Shown here in pieces: positions 1 to 6,482 of a stretch of DNA of 6,595 nt. The stretch is from Desulfobacterales bacterium (GTDB lineage: Bacteria; Desulfobacterota; Desulfobacteria; Desulfobacterales; Desulfosalsimonadaceae), in NCBI GenBank assembly GCA_018224315.1, contig JAGTVF010000328.1:1-6595 (forward strand), given 5' to 3'. The translations under genes and the position numbers were made by a program. The notes under the pieces were generated by a model, which saw only the letters and a program-made list of their open reading frames with translations, was not told the DNA's origin and did not search any database. The first letter of the stretch is position 1; the number at the start of each line of letters is the position of its first letter.

Positions 1-448
1 CCTGCTTTTCTACACCGGCGATTCTTTTTTCCGTTTCCCGGCGGGATTCGGCAAGTGTTTTTTCAAGTTGGGTGTTGGTCGCCGACAAACTCTTGACCTG
101 TTTTTCCAGTTCCAAAACCCGGGCTTTGACCTGTCGGGTGGGCTCGCTGACCAGTTCCGAGAGGGCCGAAAAGCGCTGTTCCACCACCTCTTCGATGTTT
201 TCTGCCACCTGTTGGGATTGGCGGTTTTGCTGGGCCTCGATTTGCCGGATTCTCTCATCGAGAATAAAATAACCGAAAAACAGGAGGCCGGCCAGCAGCC
301 CGAAGAGCAGAAGGGAAATGATGCCGACCTTGATACCCGGGCCAGAGGACGGCTTTTTTTTGGGCGGCGCGGGGGTTTTTTTGGCCCGCGGGTCGGTCTC
401 ATCTTCTGTAAAATCGATTTTAAAGCCCTTTGGATCCTGTTCTTCCAT
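1..448 (-). CDS. Membrane-anchored coiled-coil protein, 3' part cut by window edge
   Basis: I do not recognise this as a named family. Reading leftward from the ATG at 446-448, the frame stays open for 149 codons to the window edge, so the C-terminus is missing. The visible product has an acidic start (MEEQDPKGFK), then a Lys/Pro-rich linker (about residues 22-40, including TPAPPKKKP). One hydrophobic segment follows (about 41-63, GIISLLLFGLLAGLLFFGYF within it), then a long charged Glu/Gln/Lys/Arg region with heptad-like spacing (about 64-149). That predicts an N-in single-pass protein with a coiled coil outside the cytoplasmic membrane. The start lies 7 bases after the guaA stop, and its AGGAAG ribosome binding site overlaps that TAG stop, so translation is probably coupled to guaA. 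A structural or envelope role is possible but only inferred. A longer competing frame on this strand (10-465) gives an Arg/Pro/Ser-rich product of low plausibility. Confidence 0.75.
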   Translation of the reverse strand, partial: MEEQDPKGFKIDFTEDETDPRAKKTPAPPKKKPSSGPGIKVGIISLLLFGLLAGLLFFGYFILDERIRQIEAQQNRQSQQVAENIEEVVEQRFSALSELVSEPTRQVKARVLELEKQVKSLSATNTQLEKTLAESRRETEKRIAGVEKQ

Positions 449-455
449 GTTCTTC

Positions 456-1985
456 CTACTCCCATTCTATTGTGCTGGGGGGTTTGGAGCTGATGTCATA
501 GACCACCCGGTTCACCCCGTTGACTTCGTTGATGATTCTGTTGGAGATGGTGCCCAGCAGCTTGTGGGGCAGTTTGGCCCAGTCGGCTGTCATGGCGTCC
601 ACACTGGTTACCGCCCGCAGGGCCACGATGTTTTCATAGGTGCGTTTGTCGCCCATGACGCCCACGCTTTTGATGGGCAGCAGGACCGCAAAGGATTGCC
701 AGACCTTTTTGTAATAGCCCGCAGCCCGGATTTCCTCGAGCAGGATGGCATCCACTTTGCGAAGCACGCTCAGGCGCTTTCGGGTAACTTCGCCGATAAT
801 CCGTATGGCCAGGCCGGGGCCGGGAAAAGGCTGGCGCCAGACCAGTTCCTCGGGCAGTCCCAGGGTCTTGCCCAGTTTGCGCACTTCATCCTTGAACAAA
901 AATTTAAATGGTTCAATGAGTTTGAGCTTCATTTTTTTGGGCAGGCCGCCCACGTTGTGGTGGGACTTGATAATGGAAGTCGGGCCTCCGAAAGCGGACT
1001 GGGATTCAATGATATCCGGATAAAGGGTTCCCTGGGCAAGAAATTCGGCATCCTTGATCTTGCGGGCCTCTGCTTCAAACACGTCCATAAAGATTTTGCC
1101 GATGATCTTGCGTTTTTTTTCCGGGTCTGTCACCCCCTTGAGCGCATCTGTAAACTGCTTGCCGGCATGGACATAGTCAATGTTCATTTTCAGATGCTGG
1201 CCGAAGAGTTTTTTCAGACGGGCGCCTTCATCCTGGCGCAACAGCCCGTTGTCCACAAAAATGCAGGTGAGCTGCCTGCCGATGGCCTGGTGGATGAGCA
1301 TGGCGGCCACAGATGAATCCACCCCGCCGCTCAACCCCAGAATGACCTGCTTGTCGCCCACGGCCTTTCGGATATCAGCCACCGCATTTTTTGCAAAGCT
1401 CTTCATGGTCCAGCCGGCTTTGCACCCGCAAACCGAAAACAGGAAATTTTTGAGCATCTGTTTGCCCCCGGGTGTGTGCTCGACTTCAGGATGAAACTGC
1501 AGGCCGTAAAATTGCCGTTTATCATCAGCCACGGCCGCCATGGGGGTGTTTTCTGTTACCGCAGTGGTGACAAAACCGTCGGGCAGTCCGGTGATGGCGT
1601 CTCCGTGGCTCATCCAGCACCGGGCGGATTCATCGATTCCGGCCATCAGGGGGTCCGGGTTTTGAATATGGAGCCGGGCAAATCCGTATTCCCTTTTGTG
1701 TGATTTTGAAACGTTTCCGCCCAGGGCGTGAACCATAAACTGCATGCCATAGCAAATGCCGAGAACAGGAATGCCGAGGTCAAAAATGGCCTCTGATACT
1801 TTTGGGCTGTTTTTTTCATATATGCTGGCCGGTCCTCCGGAAAGAATGATGCCTTCGGGATTGAGGCTTTGCAGCCGCTTGATTTCAATGTCCGGGGGTT
1901 CAATCTGGCAGTAGACTTTCTGCTCGCGCACGCGTCTTGCAATCAGCTGGTTGTACTGGGAGCCAAAATCAATGACAACTATCAT
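456..1985 (-). CDS. guaA: GMP synthase (glutamine-hydrolysing)
   Basis: Converts XMP to GMP with ATP and glutamine, the last step of guanine nucleotide synthesis in the cytoplasm. The 509-residue product has the full bacterial length. The N-terminal class I glutamine amidotransferase domain starts with VVIDFGSQYNQLIARRVRE and carries the nucleophile elbow GICYGMQ (Cys78) and FHPEVEHT (His165, Glu167), completing the catalytic triad. The ATP-pyrophosphatase domain has the P-loop SGGVDSS (219-225). The C-terminal dimerisation domain ends in the family's hallmark PPSTIEWE. The frame is open 39 codons further upstream, but that extension (MTFAGCFN...) resembles no GuaA N-terminus. The ATG at 1983-1985 puts DFGSQY at the usual place and has a GAGG ribosome binding site at 1991-1994, 5 bases away. 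A promoter lies at 2074-2102. A small membrane-protein gene follows 7 bases downstream. All catalytic residues are present. Confidence 0.98.
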   Translation of the reverse strand: MIVVIDFGSQYNQLIARRVREQKVYCQIEPPDIEIKRLQSLNPEGIILSGGPASIYEKNSPKVSEAIFDLGIPVLGICYGMQFMVHALGGNVSKSHKREYGFARLHIQNPDPLMAGIDESARCWMSHGDAITGLPDGFVTTAVTENTPMAAVADDKRQFYGLQFHPEVEHTPGGKQMLKNFLFSVCGCKAGWTMKSFAKNAVADIRKAVGDKQVILGLSGGVDSSVAAMLIHQAIGRQLTCIFVDNGLLRQDEGARLKKLFGQHLKMNIDYVHAGKQFTDALKGVTDPEKKRKIIGKIFMDVFEAEARKIKDAEFLAQGTLYPDIIESQSAFGGPTSIIKSHHNVGGLPKKMKLKLIEPFKFLFKDEVRKLGKTLGLPEELVWRQPFPGPGLAIRIIGEVTRKRLSVLRKVDAILLEEIRAAGYYKKVWQSFAVLLPIKSVGVMGDKRTYENIVALRAVTSVDAMTADWAKLPHKLLGTISNRIINEVNGVNRVVYDISSKPPSTIEWE

Positions 1986-2073
1986 TTGTGCCTCAAATCG
2001 GGGGTTTTGGGTTGGTTGATCCGGCGGAAAAAGGGCTGCGGCATCCGCGCAAACCATTTGCTTAAACAAAATG

Positions 2074-2102
2074 AATATGTTAAAGCAACCCGCAAATGTC
2101 AA
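2074..2102 (-). promoter_or_regulatory. Predicted sigma-70-type promoter for guaA
   Basis: On the minus strand a perfect TTGACA (plus-strand 2097-2102) and CATATT (2074-2079, 4 of 6 to TATAAT) are separated by 17 bases. Transcription would start near 2067, leaving a leader of roughly 80 bases before the guaA ATG. I saw only short weak hairpins in that leader and no recognisable purine riboswitch. The -35 element lies 40 bases from the TTG start of the divergent gene. Confidence 0.6.
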
Positions 2103-2130
2103 CGCTATTTTTTCTATTCATGCGCAAAAC

Positions 2131-2144
2131 GGAGCTTTTGGTTG
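2131..2144 (+). promoter_or_regulatory. Ribosome binding site that sets a TTG start
   Basis: GGAG at 2131-2134 is followed after 7 bases by TTG at 2142-2144. The frame is open far upstream of here, to 1869, but no in-frame ATG near this point fits. Starting at this TTG gives IIQIYEIQ, which aligns with the first beta strand of TrpF-type barrels (VKICGIT). The ATG at 2120 is in another frame and stops after 13 codons. Confidence 0.65.
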
Positions 2145-2927
2145 ATCATCCAGATATATGAAATCCAGACGCCCCGGGAAGCTGCAGCAATGGCGGCCCT
2201 TGGGGTGGATCACATTGGTTCGGTTCTCACGGCTGCAGATGACTGGAAGCAGCCGCAGCTCTGGCAGACCATTCAAGAGGTAGCCGCTGCAGGGGCCAAA
2301 AGCAGCCTGATTCCCCTGTTTGATGATATGGATGCCATCAGCGCGGCCCTTGATTATTATCAGCCGGACATGATCCATTTCTGTCACACGGTGATAGACG
2401 CCCCTGAAGGATGGGAACCCTGGTGCGGGCGGCTGATGTCCATGCAGGCCACGGTGAAGCAGCGTTTTCCCCAGGTTGCCGTCATCCGTTCCATCCCTGT
2501 ACCGCCGCCGGGCATGGGCGGGGATCTTCCGGTGCTGGAACTGGCCCGGCATTTTGAACCATTATCGGATTTTTTCCTCACCGATACCCTGCTGCTGGAA
2601 AACAATGCCGTTCAGCACCAGCCGGAAAACGGTTATGTGGGCATCACGGGCAGCATTTGCGACTGGGATACGGCCGCGCGGCTGGTAGCCCAGAGCGCCA
2701 TTCCCGTCATTGCCGCCGGAGGACTGTCACCGGACAATGTCGGCGATGCCGTAAAAACCATCAGACCGGCAGGGGTGGACAGCTGCACCCTGACCAATGC
2801 CCTGGACGCATCCGGCCGGCCCATCCGTTTTTGCAAGGACCCGGAAAAAGTGACCCGTTTTGTGGCAGAAGCCCGGAATGCGGCCGCTTTAGCCGGTATT
2901 GAACCACCGGCTGACACAGGGTTTTGA
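2142..2927 (+). CDS. TrpF-like (phosphoribosylanthranilate isomerase-fold) protein lacking key catalytic residues
   Basis: The 261-residue product, counted from the TTG start, reads like a TrpF (beta/alpha)8 barrel but is longer than the usual 200-220 residues. Shared features are the first strand and helix (IIQIYEIQTPREA), GVDHIGSVL (21-29), LTDT with Asp148 matching the catalytic acid, and the phosphate-loop-like GITGSICDW (167-175). The late strand and helix AAGGLSPDNVGDAVKTIRP (191-209) and KDPEKVTRFVAEAR (232-245) also match. Compared with Thermotoga TrpF recalled from memory, the catalytic Cys7 of KICGIT is Tyr6, the conserved substrate-binding Arg36 falls at Trp35, and the DVSSGVE motif becomes DSCTLTNA. 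Fold membership therefore looks sound, but PRA isomerase activity is unlikely and the real substrate is unknown. No signal peptide is visible, so it should be cytoplasmic. It is divergent from guaA and lies 60 bases upstream of efp, probably in the same transcript. There are no other trp genes in the window. Confidence 0.75.
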   Translation: MIIQIYEIQTPREAAAMAALGVDHIGSVLTAADDWKQPQLWQTIQEVAAAGAKSSLIPLFDDMDAISAALDYYQPDMIHFCHTVIDAPEGWEPWCGRLMSMQATVKQRFPQVAVIRSIPVPPPGMGGDLPVLELARHFEPLSDFFLTDTLLLENNAVQHQPENGYVGITGSICDWDTAARLVAQSAIPVIAAGGLSPDNVGDAVKTIRPAGVDSCTLTNALDASGRPIRFCKDPEKVTRFVAEARNAAALAGIEPPADTGF

Positions 2928-2987
2928 TGAAAGCCGGCAAACAGGTACAACAAACAAAAGATTTTTTTAAATAGGAGAACAACAGCT

Positions 2988-3551
2988 ATGTATGAAAGCG
3001 GAGACCTGCGCAAGGGACTGAAAATTGAAATCGACGGTGACCCCTATGAGATCGTGGATTTTGAATTTGTCAAGCCCGGCAAGGGTCAGGCCCTTTACAA
3101 GTGCAAGCTCAAAAACATGATCACCGGGGCTCAGTTTGACAAAACCTACCGATCCGGGGAAAAAATCAACAAGGCCGATCTTGAGGAACAGGAAATGGAA
3201 TACCTCTACACCGACGGTGATCATTATCATTTCATGAACACTTCCACCTTTGATCAGGATTCCATGTCCGCCCAACAGCTGGGCGACTCGGTGAAGTTTT
3301 TAAAAGAAAACACGGTTTGTGACGTCTTGTTTTTCCAGGGCCGGCCCATCGGGCTTTCGCTGCCCAATTTCATTGAGCTGCGGGTGGTGCGCTCTGATCC
3401 CTGGGTCAAGGGGGATACGGCTTCGGGCAGCTATAAGCCGGCTGAACTGGAAACCGGACTGACCGTGCAGGTTCCCCCTTTTGTGGAGGAAGGCCAGAAA
3501 CTGCGCATCGATACCCGTACAGGCCAGTACGTGGAGCGGGTAAAGGAATAA
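2988..3551 (+). CDS. efp: Elongation factor P
   Basis: EF-P binds ribosomes stalled on proline runs, between the P and E sites, and speeds peptide-bond formation. The 187-residue product has the standard length. The N-terminal KOW-like domain carries the loop FVKPGKGQA with Lys32 at its tip, the residue that is beta-lysylated in E. coli-type EF-P. The two OB domains follow, with TYLYxDG-like EYLYTDGDHYHFMN (about 71-84), PNFIEL, KGDTASG and the conserved end DTRTGQYVERV. The ATG at 2988 has AGGAG at 2973-2977 and gives the usual short N-terminus (MYESGDLRKGLKI). Loop chemistry suggests lysine modification by EpmA-type enzymes rather than rhamnosylation, which needs Arg. No modification gene is in the window. 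It lies 60 bases after the TrpF-like gene with no evident promoter between, so the two are probably cotranscribed. Confidence 0.98.
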   Translation: MYESGDLRKGLKIEIDGDPYEIVDFEFVKPGKGQALYKCKLKNMITGAQFDKTYRSGEKINKADLEEQEMEYLYTDGDHYHFMNTSTFDQDSMSAQQLGDSVKFLKENTVCDVLFFQGRPIGLSLPNFIELRVVRSDPWVKGDTASGSYKPAELETGLTVQVPPFVEEGQKLRIDTRTGQYVERVKE

Positions 3552-3553
3552 CC

Positions 3554-3607
3554 GTCCTGAATTTTTGTCTGTTTGACCTGAAATCGTAATATTCGGACAA
3601 GATTTTT
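3554..3607 (+). terminator. Weak possible terminator after efp
   Basis: GTCCTGAAT (3554-3562) can pair with ATTCGGAC (3591-3598) as 8 base pairs with one bulged T. The loop is long, about 28 bases, and ATTTTT follows at 3602-3607. The long loop makes it a poor intrinsic terminator. It is the only candidate between efp and the next promoter. Confidence 0.25.
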
Positions 3608-3609
3608 CC

Positions 3610-3637
3610 TTGACAGGTTTGTTTTTGCTTTGGTAAT
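3610..3637 (+). promoter_or_regulatory. Predicted promoter of the fadR/acyl-CoA dehydrogenase unit
   Basis: A perfect TTGACA at 3610-3615 is followed after 16 bases by GGTAAT at 3632-3637 (4 of 6 to TATAAT). The predicted start point, near 3644, falls inside the first palindrome, so a bound repressor would cover the start site. This fits autorepression by the regulator encoded just downstream. Confidence 0.55.
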
Positions 3638-3654
3638 GAATGAAGCTTCATTCA
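3637..3654 (+). promoter_or_regulatory. FadR-type operator, box 1
   Basis: TGAATGAAGCTTCATTCA is a perfect 18-base palindrome. Its arms TGAATGA and TCATTCA equal those of the Bacillus subtilis FadR box as I recall it (TGAATGAMTANTCATTCA). Only central positions differ. It overlaps the end of the predicted -10 element and lies 49 bases before the regulator's ATG. Confidence 0.8.
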
Positions 3655-3655
3655 C

Positions 3656-3673
3656 TGAATGAGGATTCATTCA
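3656..3673 (+). promoter_or_regulatory. FadR-type operator, box 2
   Basis: TGAATGAGGATTCATTCA repeats both 7-base arms of box 1 around a different centre (GGAT). It begins one base after box 1, giving a 19-base centre-to-centre distance. Conserved arms with a variable 4-base centre are what a TetR dimer site should show. Two dimers could bind side by side across the start site. Confidence 0.78.
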
Positions 3674-3702
3674 ATTTTTTTTGATGCAATGCAAAGGCGG
3701 AC

Positions 3703-4326
3703 ATGGACAGAGAACAAGTCAGAATCGGGGCCAACAGCTCCAAATATCATCTCATCCTGGATGCAGCCATCAAGGTGTTTGCCGAACAAGGGTTTCATCA
3801 GGCCACCATATCCCAGGTGGCCAGGGAAGCCGGCGTGGCCGACGGGACCATATACCTGTATTTCAAAAACAAGGCCGATATTCTATCCAATTTTTTCAGC
3901 TACCGCAGCCGGCAGGTGTTTGACCGTTTCCGCCAGGTGGTGGATCAGGCCGATAGTGCCGAAGAAAAGCTGAGAAATCTAATCCGCCTGCATTTAAGCG
4001 AGTTTCAGCGCGACCGGAACATGGCCGTGGTCTTCCAGCGCGAGGCCCTGCTGGCCCGGTATGTCAAGGATGAATACATCACAGAGGTCACCCGGATGTA
4101 CATGGATATTTTAACCGAAATCATCCGCCTCGGCCAGGCCGAAGGCACCATCCGCAAGCAGCTTCCCCTGGGCCTGGCAAAGCGCTTTATTCTCGGGGCG
4201 GTCAATGAGGTGATCAACACCTGGGTGGTCACCGGCGGGGACAAGGACATGGTGAAAATGGCGGATCCGCTGGTGGATTTTTATTTTGACGGCATCGGCA
4301 CCCGGAGTCAATCCGAAATGCGATAA
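3703..4326 (+). CDS. fadR: TetR-family repressor, Bacillus-type FadR (acyl-CoA-responsive)
   Basis: The 207-residue product has the TetR layout. An N-terminal DNA-binding domain (about 14-60) has its helix-turn-helix in [22 protein letters not shown] (33-54), and an all-helical ligand/dimerisation domain follows. The run [18 protein letters not shown] (44-61) is nearly the same as in B. subtilis FadR (YsiA) as I recall it. The C-terminal [12 protein letters not shown] (164-175) also resembles that protein's GTIDETVTTWV. FadR represses beta-oxidation genes and is released by long-chain acyl-CoA. That role is supported here by the operators upstream and by the acyl-CoA dehydrogenase 99 bases downstream on the same strand. 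The ATG at 3703 has only a modest ribosome binding site (AAGG, 3694-3697); nearby ATGs at 3684 and 3689 are in other frames. Autoregulation is likely. Other TetR fatty-acid regulators such as PsrA are less likely given the box sequence. Confidence 0.85.
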   Translation: MDREQVRIGANSSKYHLILDAAIKVFAEQGFHQATISQVAREAGVADGTIYLYFKNKADILSNFFSYRSRQVFDRFRQVVDQADSAEEKLRNLIRLHLSEFQRDRNMAVVFQREALLARYVKDEYITEVTRMYMDILTEIIRLGQAEGTIRKQLPLGLAKRFILGAVNEVINTWVVTGGDKDMVKMADPLVDFYFDGIGTRSQSEMR

Positions 4327-4371
4327 TACCGGGGCCGCCGATGCCGCAGAGCATGTGCAGGGAAAACCGCA

Positions 4372-4389
4372 TTGCCGGTTTGCCGGCAA
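4372..4389 (+). other. Small hairpin between fadR and the dehydrogenase gene
   Basis: TTGCCGG (4372-4378) and CCGGCAA (4383-4389) form a perfect 7-base-pair stem with a TTTG loop, 36 bases before the downstream ATG. No T-run follows, so it is not a standard terminator. It might adjust mRNA stability or relative expression of the two genes, or be incidental. Confidence 0.4.
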
Positions 4390-4425
4390 ATACAAATCAA
4401 TACGTTAACAAAAGGGAGAAAACAG

Positions 4426-6237
4426 ATGGCACAACAAATTTCGGATCGCCGGGACATGGATTTTGTCCTGCATGAGCAATTGAATGTCGGGGAGCTGAGC
4501 AAAAAGGAAAAATATGCGGAGTTCAACAAAAAAACCGTTGATCTGGTGATCAACGAAGCCCGCAATCTGGCTGTCAAGGAAATCCTGCCCACGCGCCAGG
4601 AAGGCGATGAAAAGGGATGTGTGTTTGAAAAGGGCAAGGTGACCACACCTGAGATTTTCAAGCGCCCCTTTGAACTGCTAAAGGAAGGCGAGTGGGTGGC
4701 CATGACCGAAGATCCCGACTGGGGCGGTCAGGGCATGCCCAGAAGCGTTTCCATGGCCGCGGCCGAGTATTTCAATGGCGCCAACTATGCCTTTATGATG
4801 TATGCCGGTCTCACCCACGGCGCCGGCCGACTGGTGGAGACCTTTGGTACGGATCGCCAGAAAAATCTTTATCTCAAAAACATGTATACCGGTAAATGGA
4901 CCGGAACCATGCTGTTGACCGAGTCGGTGGCCGGCTCCGACGTGGGCCGCCTGGAAACCAAGGCCATTCCCCAGGGTGACGGCACCTACAAGATTGAAGG
5001 CCAGAAGATTTTTATCTCCAGCGGTGAGCATGACCTGGCGGAAAACATTGTCCATCCCGTGCTTGCCCGCATCGAGGGCGCTCCGGCCGGCACCAAGGGC
5101 ATTTCCCTGTTTCTGGTGCCCAAGTACCGGGTCAGTGAAGACGGCAGCATGGCCGAGTTCAATGATGTCAATTGCGTCGGAATCGAAGAGAAAATGGGCC
5201 TTCACGGAAATGCCACCTGTACCCTGAGCCTGGGCGACAAGGGTGAGTGCGTGGGCGAACTGCTGGGCGAGGAAAACAAGGGCATGCGCGCCATGTTTCT
5301 GATGATGAACGAAGCGCGCCTGCTGGTGGGCATGCAGGGTTTTGCCTGCTCCACAGCCTCTTATATCAACTCGGTGAATTACGCCAAAGAACGCATCCAG
5401 GGCCGGCATCTCACCAAGATGCTGGAAAAAGACGCCCCTGCGGTGCCCATTATCCAGCACCCGGATGTGCGGCGCATGCTCATGACCATGAAAACCTATG
5501 TTGAAGGCATGCGCAGCCTGCTTTATTATGTGGGCTGGTGTGAGGACACGGCTGATGTGGTCGACAGCGAGGAGGAAAAGGAAAAATACAAGGGTCTGGT
5601 GGATCTTCTGATTCCCATTGCCAAGGGTTATGTCACCGACCGGGCCTATGATGTGTGCAATCTGGGCATGCAGGTATACGGCGGCTATGGCTATACCAAG
5701 GAATATCCCCAGGAGCAGCTGGTGCGCGACTGCCGGATCACCATGATCTATGAGGGCACCAACGGCATCCAGGCCATGGACTTGATGGGCCGCAAGCTCG
5801 GCATGAAAAAAGGCAAGCTGGTCATGGATCTCATGGGTGAAATCACAGCCACCATCAATACCGCCAAGGGCCAGCAAAGGGTCCAGCCCCATGCCGAAAC
5901 CCTGGAGCAGGCATTGAACAAGCTGGGCGAAGCGGCCATGCATCTGGGCAAAAGCGCCATGTCCGAGAAAATCCTGGACGCATTTGCCTATGCCTATCCG
6001 TTTATGGATGTGTGCGGGGATGTGTGTATGGCATGGATGCTGCTGTGGCGGGCCTCGATTGCGGAAAAAGCCCTGGAAAAGGCCAAGAAAAAAGATGTGG
6101 CCTTCTATGAGGGGCAGATCAAGAGCGCCCAGTTTTTCTGCAACACCGTGCTGCCCACCACCCTGGGCAAAATCCAGGCCATTCTGGCCACTGACGGTGC
6201 GGCCGTGGAAATGGATGAAGCCTCCTTTAATGGATAA
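4426..6237 (+). CDS. Acyl-CoA dehydrogenase, large (about 600-residue) family
   Basis: FAD enzyme that introduces the alpha,beta double bond in acyl-CoA, the first beta-oxidation step, passing electrons to ETF. The 603-residue product belongs to the long ACAD group with an extra N-terminal segment and an extra C-terminal helical domain, unlike the 380-residue short/medium-chain enzymes. Visible motifs are MTEDPDWGGQGMPRS (93-107), signature LLTESVAGSDVG (163-174), and GQKIFISSGEHD (192-203). The second signature is QVYGGYGYTKEYPQEQLVRD (416-435), and YEGTNGIQ has Glu443 as the expected catalytic base. The C-terminal part (about 455-603) contains a Cys/Met-rich helix (MDVCGDVCMAWMLLW). The frame opens at 4372, but the ATG at 4426 has GGGAG at 4414-4418 and gives the typical MAQQISDRRDMDFVL. 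The linked FadR gene suggests fatty acyl-CoA substrates; chain length cannot be read from sequence. DmdC-type enzymes share this architecture and are an alternative. Confidence 0.93.
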   Translation: MAQQISDRRDMDFVLHEQLNVGELSKKEKYAEFNKKTVDLVINEARNLAVKEILPTRQEGDEKGCVFEKGKVTTPEIFKRPFELLKEGEWVAMTEDPDWGGQGMPRSVSMAAAEYFNGANYAFMMYAGLTHGAGRLVETFGTDRQKNLYLKNMYTGKWTGTMLLTESVAGSDVGRLETKAIPQGDGTYKIEGQKIFISSGEHDLAENIVHPVLARIEGAPAGTKGISLFLVPKYRVSEDGSMAEFNDVNCVGIEEKMGLHGNATCTLSLGDKGECVGELLGEENKGMRAMFLMMNEARLLVGMQGFACSTASYINSVNYAKERIQGRHLTKMLEKDAPAVPIIQHPDVRRMLMTMKTYVEGMRSLLYYVGWCEDTADVVDSEEEKEKYKGLVDLLIPIAKGYVTDRAYDVCNLGMQVYGGYGYTKEYPQEQLVRDCRITMIYEGTNGIQAMDLMGRKLGMKKGKLVMDLMGEITATINTAKGQQRVQPHAETLEQALNKLGEAAMHLGKSAMSEKILDAFAYAYPFMDVCGDVCMAWMLLWRASIAEKALEKAKKKDVAFYEGQIKSAQFFCNTVLPTTLGKIQAILATDGAAVEMDEASFNG

Positions 6238-6245
6238 ATGCCGGA

Positions 6246-6260
6246 TCCGGTTTAACCGGA
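6246..6260 (+). other. Short hairpin just after the dehydrogenase stop
   Basis: TCCGGT (6246-6251) and ACCGGA (6255-6260) form a 6-base-pair stem with a 3-base loop, 8 bases after the stop codon. The T-rich run TTTTGTTT begins at 6265. It may assist the stronger hairpin downstream. Confidence 0.35.
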
Positions 6261-6286
6261 GCCGTTTTGTTTCGCTATTCAGGCAC

Positions 6287-6325
6287 AAAAGCAGGGGGTT
6301 TGGCGCTTACAAGCCCCCTGCTTTT
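6287..6325 (+). terminator. Strong symmetrical intrinsic terminator
   Basis: AAAAGCAGGGGG (6287-6298) pairs perfectly with CCCCCTGCTTTT (6314-6325). Four more pairs (TTTG/CAAG, one G-T) extend the stem to about 16 pairs with a 7-base loop. The A-tract and T-tract form the base of the stem, so it could work in either direction. It lies about 50 bases after the dehydrogenase stop and separates that gene from the one starting at 6483. Confidence 0.85.
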
Positions 6326-6361
6326 GACCCGGGGAAATTTTTCTTGACTCCAACCGGTTAA

Positions 6362-6390
6362 TTAATTATTGGTGAATGCTCATCTATAAT
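6362..6390 (+). promoter_or_regulatory. Possible promoter for the gene at the right edge
   Basis: A perfect TATAAT lies at 6385-6390. At 17-base spacing the -35 position holds TTAATT (6362-6367), only 3 of 6 to consensus. TTGACT at 6344-6349 has only a poor -10 (TATTGG, 6367-6372) at 17-base spacing. A FadR half-site-like TGAATG (6373-6378) sits between the elements, but its second arm is missing. Confidence 0.35.
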
Positions 6391-6482
6391 ATATCAAATG
6401 GCTTATGGAATGGTTGACCTACTGTTGATCATTTATAAGCAAATGCTCGGAATCACAAGATGAAAGGAGCAAGCGGCAAATT

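Noticed and set aside
10..465. Minus-strand frame of 151 codons at the left edge
   Set aside because: Its product is Arg/Pro/Ser/Trp-rich and implausible. The neighbouring frame from the ATG at 448 gives a clean membrane-plus-coiled-coil protein with a well-placed ribosome binding site.
318..1316. Open frame of 332 codons on the plus strand across guaA
   Set aside because: Antisense shadow of guaA, with no recognisable domain and no good ribosome binding site.
1986..2073. Purine riboswitch in the guaA leader
   Set aside because: Only 4-5 base-pair hairpins are visible, and nothing matches the three-way junction expected of a purine riboswitch.
2120..2161. Thirteen-codon leader ORF (MRKTELLVDHPDI) overlapping the TrpF-like start
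   Set aside because: No ribosome binding site precedes it and it carries no attenuator-like codon run; it is probably chance.
3573..3592. TTGACC and TAATAT after efp as a promoter
   Set aside because: The two elements are only 8 bases apart, too close for a sigma-70 promoter.
4678..6288. Long open frame (536 codons) antisense to the acyl-CoA dehydrogenase
   Set aside because: It mirrors the dehydrogenase codons, is rich in His, Gly and Gln without any family motif, and overlaps a gene with complete catalytic motifs. High-GC third positions commonly create such frames.
6414..6439. TTGACC and TATAAG upstream of the last gene as a promoter
   Set aside because: The 14-base spacing is too short; the TATAAT at 6385 is a better, though still weak, candidate.
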